Assembly: GCA_029226205.1 (NCBI GenBank)
Contig: JAQXXT010000088.1
Span: forward strand, 1-48,138
Length of the DNA: 48,138 nt
Direction of reading: 5' to 3'
Source: Prevotellaceae bacterium
GTDB taxonomy: Bacteria > Bacteroidota > Bacteroidia > Bacteroidales > Bacteroidaceae
A model generated the notes under the pieces. It was given only the letters and a program-made list of their open reading frames with translations. It made no database searches and was not told the origin of the DNA. Position 1 is the first letter of the stretch. The number at the start of each line of letters is the position of its first letter. This document shows positions 1 through 8,048 of this stretch, in pieces. Both the position numbers and the translations under genes were made by a program.

Positions 1-1
1 C

Positions 2-199
2 CAAGAAAGATGGAGAGATTTTCCAACTGTCTCCCCTGTATGTAGCCGACATGATGGGCTTCCCTTTGATGTGGACCGTCTCACCGTTCCTTATCCCGGA
101 TGGAGAGCCCAATCCGTAAAGGCCTACGGCAACTCTATGGTCCCACAGGTCATGTATGAGATCTTCAAGGCGATAGAAAAGAGTGAAGGATATGGATGA
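2..199 (+). CDS. C-terminal fragment of a DNA (cytosine-5) methyltransferase (5' truncated by window edge)
   Basis: Frame 2 reads ...RWRDFPTVSPVCSRHDGLPFDVDRLTVPYPGWRAQSVKAYGNSMVPQVMYEIFKAIEKSEGYG*. The KAYGNSMVPQVMYEIFKAI ending matches the conserved C-terminal GN(A/S)xVPQ motif of C5 MTases. Not in the ORF track because there is no start in the window. Confidence 0.75.
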   Translation, partial: QERWRDFPTVSPVCSRHDGLPFDVDRLTVPYPGWRAQSVKAYGNSMVPQVMYEIFKAIEKSEGYG

Positions 200-539
200 T
201 AAAAATAATATTCAGAAAATATGGCATTTCGTTGTCTATAAAGACAGAGTCAGCACTTTGTATGCGGAGGCTGTCTATCGAAATACGATAGTACGGAAAA
301 GAGATGACACAATAGTTGAGATTATCTTTAATAGGTATATCACAGGACCCTGTATTAGGGCTAAGTTGATACAGTCATTGAAGAAATATTTAATTGCCTT
401 CTGTACTAGTGAGGGACATATAGAAAATGAGTTTATGAGTAACCGACAGGCTAGGGTAATCATGAATGATATAAGTATGGACTTAAAAAGTTACGAGGAC
501 TTTAGGTTACTTCACTCGACTATGACGATTTTGAAGTAA
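183..539 (+). CDS. Small hypothetical protein (start may be 192)
   Basis: 118-aa ORF overlapping the end of the methylase ORF and ending before a hairpin. Confidence 0.55.
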   Translation: MKDMDDKNNIQKIWHFVVYKDRVSTLYAEAVYRNTIVRKRDDTIVEIIFNRYITGPCIRAKLIQSLKKYLIAFCTSEGHIENEFMSNRQARVIMNDISMDLKSYEDFRLLHSTMTILK

Positions 540-600
540 GAAGTGGAAAAATAAACCCCTTTGGGTGGACGTAAAATGTGGCAAAAGAGCGATAATACAG

Positions 601-635
601 AAGGCACGCCGTATAATGATTTACGACGTGCCTTT
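601..635. terminator. Bidirectional hairpin terminator between convergent genes
   Basis: aaggcacg-ccgta...tacga-cgtgccttt: inverted repeat with A-rich and T-rich flanks between the + ORF ending at 539 and the - ORF ending at 639. Confidence 0.6.
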
Positions 636-638
636 ACC

Positions 639-1013
639 TCACTCATCCTCACCAGTTTCTGCGAGGATCTTACGATACTTACCCTTGTCCGGGTTCTTCA
701 TCCCACGCTCGATCCAATGAAGGTCCATGGCCTCATTGATCTTCTGCGTATTCACGTTCCCAGTCCTTGCAGGGCCGGGATTTGTTCCTGCGGAGAGGAA
801 GCCGGATACACCGTCATGGAAATTCGTCTGTGGGTCTCCGAGTTTGTCATAGACCCACGAGATAAGTTCCTTGCCGTTCTCAGGGAGATTCTTAAAGGTC
901 TCCACGAGATCGGAGTCCGTCGTGAGAAAATCGGGAAGAATATCCGATCCGCTCTCTGCCATCGTGAACAGGCTGATGCCTGTCACTGCGATGAAAAATA
1001 ATTTCTTGATCAT
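639..1013 (-). CDS. Small exported hypothetical protein
   Basis: MIKKLFFIAVTGISLFTMAESGS... looks like a signal peptide; lies in the minus-strand gene train upstream of the coupling protein. Confidence 0.55.
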   Translation of the reverse strand: MIKKLFFIAVTGISLFTMAESGSDILPDFLTTDSDLVETFKNLPENGKELISWVYDKLGDPQTNFHDGVSGFLSAGTNPGPARTGNVNTQKINEAMDLHWIERGMKNPDKGKYRKILAETGEDE

Positions 1014-1046
1014 CCGTCCATAGCTTTTAAAGATTAATGTTACTAT

Positions 1047-3305
1047 TTACTTTGAAGCCTTTTCATCCTTCATATTAGGAGTCTTAGGTTTTCCATCACC
1101 TTTTGAGGAAACGACAACGTCACCACGGACAACGTCTGTCATGTGCTTTGTCTCGTTGGTAATCTTGTCGAAATTGGCATATAGGATACGCTCCATGGCA
1201 TCCGTTGACTCAAACTTGTAGAACATCGGAAGAGGATAATTCTGATAGTCATGTTCCTCAGCCTTGATGGCATCCATGTCAAAGTTTGTCTTACAGAAGA
1301 ATTTCGAGGTGCGGAACTCGTCTGAATTCTGAATGTCCATGGATCCACGGAAGCCAGTCTTTGTCGGTTGGAAGTCACGGGCGACCTGTCCGCATATCCA
1401 ACCAGACGGCATGTCGGATATCTTGGATGCCGGCACAAGGCTGTCCATGTTCTCATTGAGATTGATGCTCGTCTTGTCACGGTCAATGGTGATACCCTTC
1501 TTCATCTGTACCACCTTGCCGAAGATATCACCGGAGAGCCAGTCAAGAGTCTCCTTGGCTCGTGCTGAACCCGATATCACATTACCCACGGTAGTAATAA
1601 TCTTATCCTTGCCGATCTTCTGATAGTCGGCCTCCAACTGCGGAACCTCCTGAAAACCGAGTGTGACGGCCACCTTGTTGCTTCGGGCCGTACCAATCAG
1701 TCGGTCGATCTTGTGGAAATACAATGTCGGCAACTCATCAACGATGATGGATACCGGAATATTCTTTCCCTGCCCGCTGTTGACACGGGTGGTGAGACGG
1801 TTAAGAATCAAGGCGTTCAAGGCACCGATGATGCTCTCCATCTCAGGGTCGTTGGCGATGACAAGGTAGCTAGGGCTCTTGGGGTCTGACACCTTTAGGT
1901 CAAAGTCATCACCTGAAAATACCCAGTATGACTCCTTTGTTGCCAGTCGTGAAGTCTGGACACGGAGCGTACCGATCATACCTTCCAACTGCTCCATGGC
2001 CTTATTATCGTAAGCCGTCTTGAAAGGACCAAGTAGCGGATAGACTTCAGGGTCTGTCATGAGCACATCAAAGATAGTGGTATAGTCAAGGTTGAGGAAG
2101 GATAGCACATGCGGCATATCACTGTACTGTCCTAACCAGTGGTCTGGCTCCACGAGGTGCGTACGGTCATTCTTTTCCAAAGCCTCTTTTGAGTCGTAGA
2201 CACGACCGGTAAGACGCTGCTTGGCTGTTCCGGGAACAGTCATATACTCGGGGAAAAGCTCACGTCCAGCCTTATCGTACGGCTTCTTGTTATAGTTGAC
2301 GAAGAAGTAGATACAGGCAGCGAGAAAGTTCGTTGCTGATGTCTGAAAGAAGTTGTCGCTGCCTCCGCCTCCACCTTTCTGACCTTTCTGAAGGGATTCA
2401 ACCAACGTCTCCGCCGTCTCCTGCGCAGCGGCAAGATTACCGATATATTTCTGTTGAATAGGGTTGACACGACGGCTGTAACGCACGTCTACGAAGTTGA
2501 TGATATTGAACTTGCATTTCGGCGGCGTATTCCCCAAAGCCTGATTTCGGCGGTAATGGTAATATAGTTTCTGCGCAAGGGTAGGGAACTTATAGTCATA
2601 TACCACCATGGCGAATCCCTTTGCCGAGTGTTGGCGGATATACGGCTCAATAACGGAGAACGTCTTACCTGAACCCGGAGTACCGACGACCCATGTCCCT
2701 CGGAACGGGTTCACGATGTTGATCCAACCATGACGGAACTTACCATGGTAGTAGAAGCGCATGGGGATGTTCACGGAGTATTTGTTCTCCACCTTTTTCT
2801 CCTCCTGCTCGAAGCTCTCGTTCTCGTAGTTGAAGCGGTCCTTCATCATACCGTCCTTGAAGTACTTTGACACATTATCAAGGGCGACATGGACTAATAC
2901 CACGCCGACGATGGAGCAGAGCATATACAGCCAGATGTTTACATGAAAGAGCCACAGACGGGTCTTCCAGTCGGCTGCATAGAGAAAACAGGAGCCGACG
3001 ATGAGGATAAGTCCTATGACAAGAGGGTAGAATACCATCTTGCGGGCATCGAATTCAATCTGCTTCTTGTTCTTTGTACCGATGCAAGTGATCATGACCA
3101 ATGTCAAAGTTGCCATCTTAGAATAAGGAAGATATTCAAAGACGGGGAAAGTAGCCATTCGATCATGAATGATTTTGATGAAACCACCGAAGTTCGGCAC
3201 TTCAGACGGTTCCAGTACGAACATGAAGAATTCGAGGAGGATAGAGAAATATATCGTTCCCCGAAATACCGTATATAGACTTTGTAGATTCTTACTTTCT
3301 TCCAT
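1047..3305 (-). CDS. Type IV coupling protein, VirD4/TraG/TraD family (Bacteroidota MobC/TraG-like)
   Basis: N-terminal TM segments; Walker A GTPGSGKTFSV; Walker B-like VSIIVDELPTLYF; TRSNKVAVTLGFQEVPQLEADY region typical of TraG/TraD C-terminal ATPases. Confidence 0.85.
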   Translation of the reverse strand: MEESKNLQSLYTVFRGTIYFSILLEFFMFVLEPSEVPNFGGFIKIIHDRMATFPVFEYLPYSKMATLTLVMITCIGTKNKKQIEFDARKMVFYPLVIGLILIVGSCFLYAADWKTRLWLFHVNIWLYMLCSIVGVVLVHVALDNVSKYFKDGMMKDRFNYENESFEQEEKKVENKYSVNIPMRFYYHGKFRHGWINIVNPFRGTWVVGTPGSGKTFSVIEPYIRQHSAKGFAMVVYDYKFPTLAQKLYYHYRRNQALGNTPPKCKFNIINFVDVRYSRRVNPIQQKYIGNLAAAQETAETLVESLQKGQKGGGGGSDNFFQTSATNFLAACIYFFVNYNKKPYDKAGRELFPEYMTVPGTAKQRLTGRVYDSKEALEKNDRTHLVEPDHWLGQYSDMPHVLSFLNLDYTTIFDVLMTDPEVYPLLGPFKTAYDNKAMEQLEGMIGTLRVQTSRLATKESYWVFSGDDFDLKVSDPKSPSYLVIANDPEMESIIGALNALILNRLTTRVNSGQGKNIPVSIIVDELPTLYFHKIDRLIGTARSNKVAVTLGFQEVPQLEADYQKIGKDKIITTVGNVISGSARAKETLDWLSGDIFGKVVQMKKGITIDRDKTSINLNENMDSLVPASKISDMPSGWICGQVARDFQPTKTGFRGSMDIQNSDEFRTSKFFCKTNFDMDAIKAEEHDYQNYPLPMFYKFESTDAMERILYANFDKITNETKHMTDVVRGDVVVSSKGDGKPKTPNMKDEKASK

Positions 3306-3329
3306 TATATATATTACTTATGTATCTTT

Positions 3330-4121
3330 TCAATTAGAGAATATAGAGTTTGCGGTATTCTCAAGTTGTCTAACCCAAACATTTTTTGTTCCTGATGTTT
3401 TATGCCAAGCCTTGAACTCTGCTTGATACATTCTTTGCTGACACAGAGTCACGATGGTCTTGATGTCTTTAGTCTTGTACATCTTCTGACCTCCCAACTC
3501 ATAATAAGTATCTAGCATGGTTGTATAGGTAAGAATATAAGTAAGACGGCTAACATCATGGTTGAGTTTATGTATTCTCTCTCTGATTCTTGAAATATTC
3601 AGAAGACGTTCTCCCATTTTTATCTTTGACCCTCCAAATTCCATTCCGTTGATTTTTATTTTTATTGGGAGAACAGAAGGGAGGTCCGAGACTAGGTCAA
3701 GTCCGTCTTGCAGAATTAAATCATACATCTTCTGACGTGAAGGTGAGAGGGCGACAGCTATGATGTTGTCTGGACACTTGGATACGGTATTTCTCAAACG
3801 GGCGACATTGGAAAGGGCTTGATCTACCTCGTAAAACAGACCATAGCAGTTTGCAGCCACTGAGATTGCGTCTGAGATTGAATCCAAGGCTTCGTTATAC
3901 GCATCTGTACATTTCTTTATTGTTTCCATTTCTTTTTGAGAGAGCTTGTGGCCTGCCAAGTTCAGGGCAAATGCTGCTGTGTTTGTTTCAACAACCTTTT
4001 TCTCCCTTACTTTCATCAATTCGTATGCTCCCGCACGAATACCATCCGTGCCGACTAATGCGCTTGCGGGCATTATACAGACGAATGACAATAACATTAT
4101 AATAAAAATCCTTTTATCCAT
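3330..4121 (-). CDS. Exported hypothetical protein, probably transfer-associated; related to the adjacent 249-aa protein
   Basis: Signal peptide MDKRIFIIMLLSFVCIMPASA; helical C-terminal half resembling the 4125..4874 product. Confidence 0.6.
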   Translation of the reverse strand: MDKRIFIIMLLSFVCIMPASALVGTDGIRAGAYELMKVREKKVVETNTAAFALNLAGHKLSQKEMETIKKCTDAYNEALDSISDAISVAANCYGLFYEVDQALSNVARLRNTVSKCPDNIIAVALSPSRQKMYDLILQDGLDLVSDLPSVLPIKIKINGMEFGGSKIKMGERLLNISRIRERIHKLNHDVSRLTYILTYTTMLDTYYELGGQKMYKTKDIKTIVTLCQQRMYQAEFKAWHKTSGTKNVWVRQLENTANSIFSN

Positions 4122-4124
4122 ATC

Positions 4125-4874
4125 TTAAGGTATTAAGTTCTTTCCCCACATGTGTTCTTTTTTCTTGTGAAGAATCCATGAATTCTTCATTCCACGCATA
4201 CCCCTTTCCATTGCTTCCATAGCTAGTTGACCGTGTGTTTTTACCTTCATGCCAGTTATGGCGTCATTCCACACGTCAATATATGAAGAGACAAGAATAG
4301 AATAGGAGAGATTATGTAATTTCGTATTAAGAGAATTGAGTTGATCATTCAAACTCCAAAGGAGTTTCATTCTCTCTGCTCCTGACAGTCTATTCTTGGA
4401 ACCCTTACCGGGAATAATTGTATTTAATACTCTGTATATATAATACAACTGGAAACCCGTCTGTAAAAACAATTTAACGGTTGTCATGCTTCCTAAACCT
4501 TGGGGATTTATCTTACATGATTCTTGCAGCATCCAAAGAGCCTGCAAGGTTCTAACACCGTCTATGTAAAGAGTGCAAGCATTACTGATGGCTTCTCCAA
4601 AGTTGGAAGACTCCAGATAGGCGACACGCTTCTTTTCCCATGATGCCATTTGTGCCTGTGCAGGATACATACCGGCTTGGATCAAAGCAGTGTTCTCGGC
4701 AGTATTTGTCTCGTCGGAGATTTTGTTTACTATTCCTTGCCCCTGCCCTAGCGGGCCGGCAATCATAATATGCTCTGCCGTATTGGACGTGGTGAATCCT
4801 GCCCACGCCACTGCCGGCGAAAGCATGACGGCTGCTGCCGCCAATGCTTTCTTAAGACTGATTTGAAAACTCAT
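4125..4874 (-). CDS. Exported hypothetical protein, probably transfer-associated
   Basis: Signal peptide MSFQISLKKALAAAAVMLSPAVAWAG; tightly packed in the transfer block. Confidence 0.6.
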   Translation of the reverse strand: MSFQISLKKALAAAAVMLSPAVAWAGFTTSNTAEHIMIAGPLGQGQGIVNKISDETNTAENTALIQAGMYPAQAQMASWEKKRVAYLESSNFGEAISNACTLYIDGVRTLQALWMLQESCKINPQGLGSMTTVKLFLQTGFQLYYIYRVLNTIIPGKGSKNRLSGAERMKLLWSLNDQLNSLNTKLHNLSYSILVSSYIDVWNDAITGMKVKTHGQLAMEAMERGMRGMKNSWILHKKKEHMWGKNLIP

Positions 4875-5370
4875 ATATTCTCTTTAATTGACGATTATAC
4901 TCAACTCTATAGCGTATGATGGAGACGATATCCTCATTGGCCTTCAGTCCGATCATCTCCAGTTCAGGGTTGTTACGGTCTCCTGAATAGATAATGACAT
5001 TCTTCAGGCCGAACATCTGTTGGAAGAATGAACTCCTCTGTTTGTAGTCAACGACACGGTACAGCTCCACATAGTCGGTATTGTGAGACATTACGCCTCC
5101 CATGATGATAATCTGCTCCGCCGTAATGATATATTCTATCCTAGCGAGATAGAGCATACGGAAGAACAGATAGGCACTCGTGATGACCCACACCCAAAAG
5201 AACCATCGATGATAGGTGAAGGTAGCGAAAAGGAACACAAGGAGTGAGGCTATCCATATTAGGATAGCCGGGAACTCCGTGATGACATACTGAATCCAGT
5301 TCGGTCTCAGCGTTACTGTCTCGATAATGAAGGGCGGTGGCCCATAGTTTCTATTCATGTTCTGTATCAT
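4852..5370 (-). CDS. Membrane protein with a bacterial PH-like domain
   Basis: Two TM helices (AILIWIASLLVFLFATF; WFFWVWVITSAYLFF) then IEYIITAEQIIIMGGVMSHNTDYVELYRVVDYKQRSSFFQQMFGLKNVIIYSGD, resembling the bPH_2 pattern. Confidence 0.6.
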   Translation of the reverse strand: MIQNMNRNYGPPPFIIETVTLRPNWIQYVITEFPAILIWIASLLVFLFATFTYHRWFFWVWVITSAYLFFRMLYLARIEYIITAEQIIIMGGVMSHNTDYVELYRVVDYKQRSSFFQQMFGLKNVIIYSGDRNNPELEMIGLKANEDIVSIIRYRVEYNRQLKRIYEFSNQS

Positions 5371-8048
5371 AGGTGAATTCCTTGTGTCTGACTCTCCTGT
5401 GGGTCTATCTTCTGCATATTCTCCTCAAAGAGACTTTGCGAGAGGATATGACCGACATTCTGAGATTCCTGAACAATCTCTTTCTTTGTCTCCGTCTTCT
5501 CATCGGTGATGGTCTTTTCTCCCATCATTGTCGGGCCGAGAGAGGAAAGATGATTCTTTGTCAACTCCTGAAGCTCGGCGAGACTAAGGCCGGCAAGAGC
5601 GACATTGACAGGAGCCAGCTTGTTACCGGACTTCTTCTGGTCAGCAGACTTGGATTCCTTCTCCTTCTGAGCCTCCTGTTGTTTCTGCTGCTCCTGCTGT
5701 TGACGGGCTTGCTCGGCCTTGCGCTGTTCCTCCTTAGACTTCTCCTTCTGTTGCTGCTCTTGAGCCTGCTTTTGCTCTTGGCTTTTCTTCTCACCCTCTT
5801 CCATTGATTTGCGCAGCTCATCAAATCTCTTCTGCGTGGTATCCTTTGTTTTTATGTCTATTTCGTTTAACTTTTCATTCATCTTGATATCCCAGTCTTT
5901 TATGTAGGATCCGACATTATTATATCTCTGCCATGCCGTCAAGGCCTTCCTAGGATCATAACCTGCCATAGCTGATATCATAAGTCCTATGCGGTCAGCT
6001 TCTGCTTCCATACACTTATTAGATCGAACCTCAGAAAGAGAAGATGCTTCTACAGCTGAAGCCAAATATCCTGCCATTTCTTTATGTGACACATTGTTGG
6101 TAGGACTAATTAGCAATGAGTTTATTTGGTTGCTATCTTTTTTTGAAATGTAATTTGAGTATCTTTCAGCTGTATGACGACCTATTACATGACCTATTTC
6201 ATGTCCTAGAATAGCCGCCAAACCATCCTCGTCCTTCATATATGGTAAGATACTGTTACCTATACGAATACGGCCTCCCGGGTATGCTGCCGCATTGGGA
6301 GAATCATGGAGAAGATAACTTTTCCATTCAATACCATCAGCTAATTCGGTCATTCCATTTCGTCTAAGATATTCATTAGCTGCATCTGCAAGATTGGAAA
6401 CAACTCTGTTTACTTTCTCTGTATTGGCAACATTAGATGAAAATGATAGTTTTTTTTCATCAATTTCCTGTTGAAATAGATAGTTTGCGTAGGCACTCAT
6501 TGACTGGTCTGATACGAGGATTTTCTGAGGGCGGTTGGTAAAAGGAGTTTTCCTCTCTTCATTCCATGTACTATTGTCTATTATAGCCTGTTCTTTTTGC
6601 GGATTATGAAGTTGTTTTGATACCTCCTTTATTGTATTCTCAGCAAAATAGGGATGATTTTCAAGAAAATCATCTGAGAAATGTTTCTTGATAATCTCCA
6701 AATTGCTTAAAACAGAGTTAGCGTCAGTATTTTTTATTCTGGCAATCTCATCCTTTGAAAGAGGTATATCATATTGAACAATTTTCCCTTCATCCGAGGT
6801 GTGGTCAATTTCTTTTGACAGAACATGAAGCATAACACCATCATCCTTTCCTTGTTCAATCTTTATGGAGTCAGGTAAGACTCCATAGCTGATTGGTGAG
6901 TATGGCCTATCGCTAAAGCCGTCTTTCCTTAATATATTTTCTTTTCCAGTCCGCAAATCAATCTGATGAAATTCAGATTCGCCTAAAGCGTAGTCAATAT
7001 CTCCAAATTTAACAGAATCACCAGATTTAACGATATAGCTTTCCTCATGATTAGATAGATTAAAACCGTAATCGTCTTGGAAAGTATACAGGCTATTGGG
7101 GTGGATACTTGAATAATTTTCTGCGAAATCTATACCAAATTTAGCAGGATTAGTGCTCCACATTCTTTTAATCTCTGGTAGGGTTTTACTGTCTGGAAGA
7201 AGATAACAGGTAATGGAAGGAGAATCTTTCTCAATGAAAGATTTCTCTCCGCCCTTAACTTTAAAGATTAATGTGTCTGTGTCGTCAATGTCGGCGTCAT
7301 CGAGCTTAAAGCTGTTATAGTTGCTCCCGTCATTGTTCCCAAAGACACTAAGGTTATTATAATGCCACAATACCGTATCACCGAAAGCTGACTGCATGGC
7401 TTTCTCCAAGTTTTCCTTAAAATCCTCGCTTTTAGAAGAAAACCTGATTAACGGCGCAGACTCCTTTAGTGGAGAGACGAGACCGTCAATATATCCGTCC
7501 TTTTGATCAGGGGCTGATACGGACAGTCTGGCTCCGCCAAGGTCCTCTATCTTCCCATTACGGGGACCAAAAGTGTCAACTACCACTTCTTTTGAAAGTG
7601 GATACTTATAGTTAGCGTAAGTAACAGATAAGGGTGAAACGTCTCTATAGTCAAATGATTCATTCTTTTGATCTATCGCAACCGTTTCTTTACCCCCATT
7701 AATACTTAGTGCCGCAGTCTTAGTCTGCTCTAGCGCTTCTCGCTCTTGCAATTTCTGCTCGTAAATCCGCATGGCTTCGGACATGTATTTCTGAAGTTGG
7801 CTCATCCTATATTCATCAGATGGATGATCAGCCGTAATACCCTCGCTTCCCCCATAGAACAAGCGGATATTCTGTTTTTCTATCTCAGAGGCTCTTTTCG
7901 TAGCTTCCTCTTCCTTAGAAAGAATCTTATCGTTTGGCATATTCGAGAATAATTGACGTACGCCGGCGGACAGACCATTAAGTCTGCCCGCTGTCATACA
8001 GATTGTTTTACAATTAGATACCCATACCACGGTCCTGTGCCATGGCAC
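5367..8048 (-). CDS. Large cytosolic protein with an M48-type zinc metalloprotease domain and a Gln/Lys-rich C-terminal coiled coil (start more likely 7997)
   Basis: LAAILGHEIGHVIGRHTAERYSNY (HEIGH) plus CMEAEADRIGLMISAMAGYDPRKA, the M48 zinc-ligand pattern. The first 17 aa overlap the upstream gene; MTAGRLNGL at 7997 is a better start. Confidence 0.75.
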   Translation of the reverse strand: MPWHRTVVWVSNCKTICMTAGRLNGLSAGVRQLFSNMPNDKILSKEEEATKRASEIEKQNIRLFYGGSEGITADHPSDEYRMSQLQKYMSEAMRIYEQKLQEREALEQTKTAALSINGGKETVAIDQKNESFDYRDVSPLSVTYANYKYPLSKEVVVDTFGPRNGKIEDLGGARLSVSAPDQKDGYIDGLVSPLKESAPLIRFSSKSEDFKENLEKAMQSAFGDTVLWHYNNLSVFGNNDGSNYNSFKLDDADIDDTDTLIFKVKGGEKSFIEKDSPSITCYLLPDSKTLPEIKRMWSTNPAKFGIDFAENYSSIHPNSLYTFQDDYGFNLSNHEESYIVKSGDSVKFGDIDYALGESEFHQIDLRTGKENILRKDGFSDRPYSPISYGVLPDSIKIEQGKDDGVMLHVLSKEIDHTSDEGKIVQYDIPLSKDEIARIKNTDANSVLSNLEIIKKHFSDDFLENHPYFAENTIKEVSKQLHNPQKEQAIIDNSTWNEERKTPFTNRPQKILVSDQSMSAYANYLFQQEIDEKKLSFSSNVANTEKVNRVVSNLADAANEYLRRNGMTELADGIEWKSYLLHDSPNAAAYPGGRIRIGNSILPYMKDEDGLAAILGHEIGHVIGRHTAERYSNYISKKDSNQINSLLISPTNNVSHKEMAGYLASAVEASSLSEVRSNKCMEAEADRIGLMISAMAGYDPRKALTAWQRYNNVGSYIKDWDIKMNEKLNEIDIKTKDTTQKRFDELRKSMEEGEKKSQEQKQAQEQQQKEKSKEEQRKAEQARQQQEQQKQQEAQKEKESKSADQKKSGNKLAPVNVALAGLSLAELQELTKNHLSSLGPTMMGEKTITDEKTETKKEIVQESQNVGHILSQSLFEENMQKIDPQESQTQGIHL

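Noticed and set aside
561-1001. 146-aa plus-strand ORF overlapping 639..1013 minus
   Set aside because: The minus-strand ORF has a convincing signal peptide and fits the gene train; the plus ORF runs through the hairpin terminator.
2340-2400. GGGGGS-like stretch in the coupling protein, reminiscent of an engineered linker
   Set aside because: It is QKGQKGGGGGSDNFFQTSA inside an otherwise natural ATPase with mixed Gly codons; most likely a natural flexible loop.
5373-5807. 144-aa Leu-rich plus-strand ORF resembling a membrane protein
   Set aside because: The leucine stretch is the reverse complement of CAG/AAG-rich codons of the Gln/Lys coiled coil on the minus strand.
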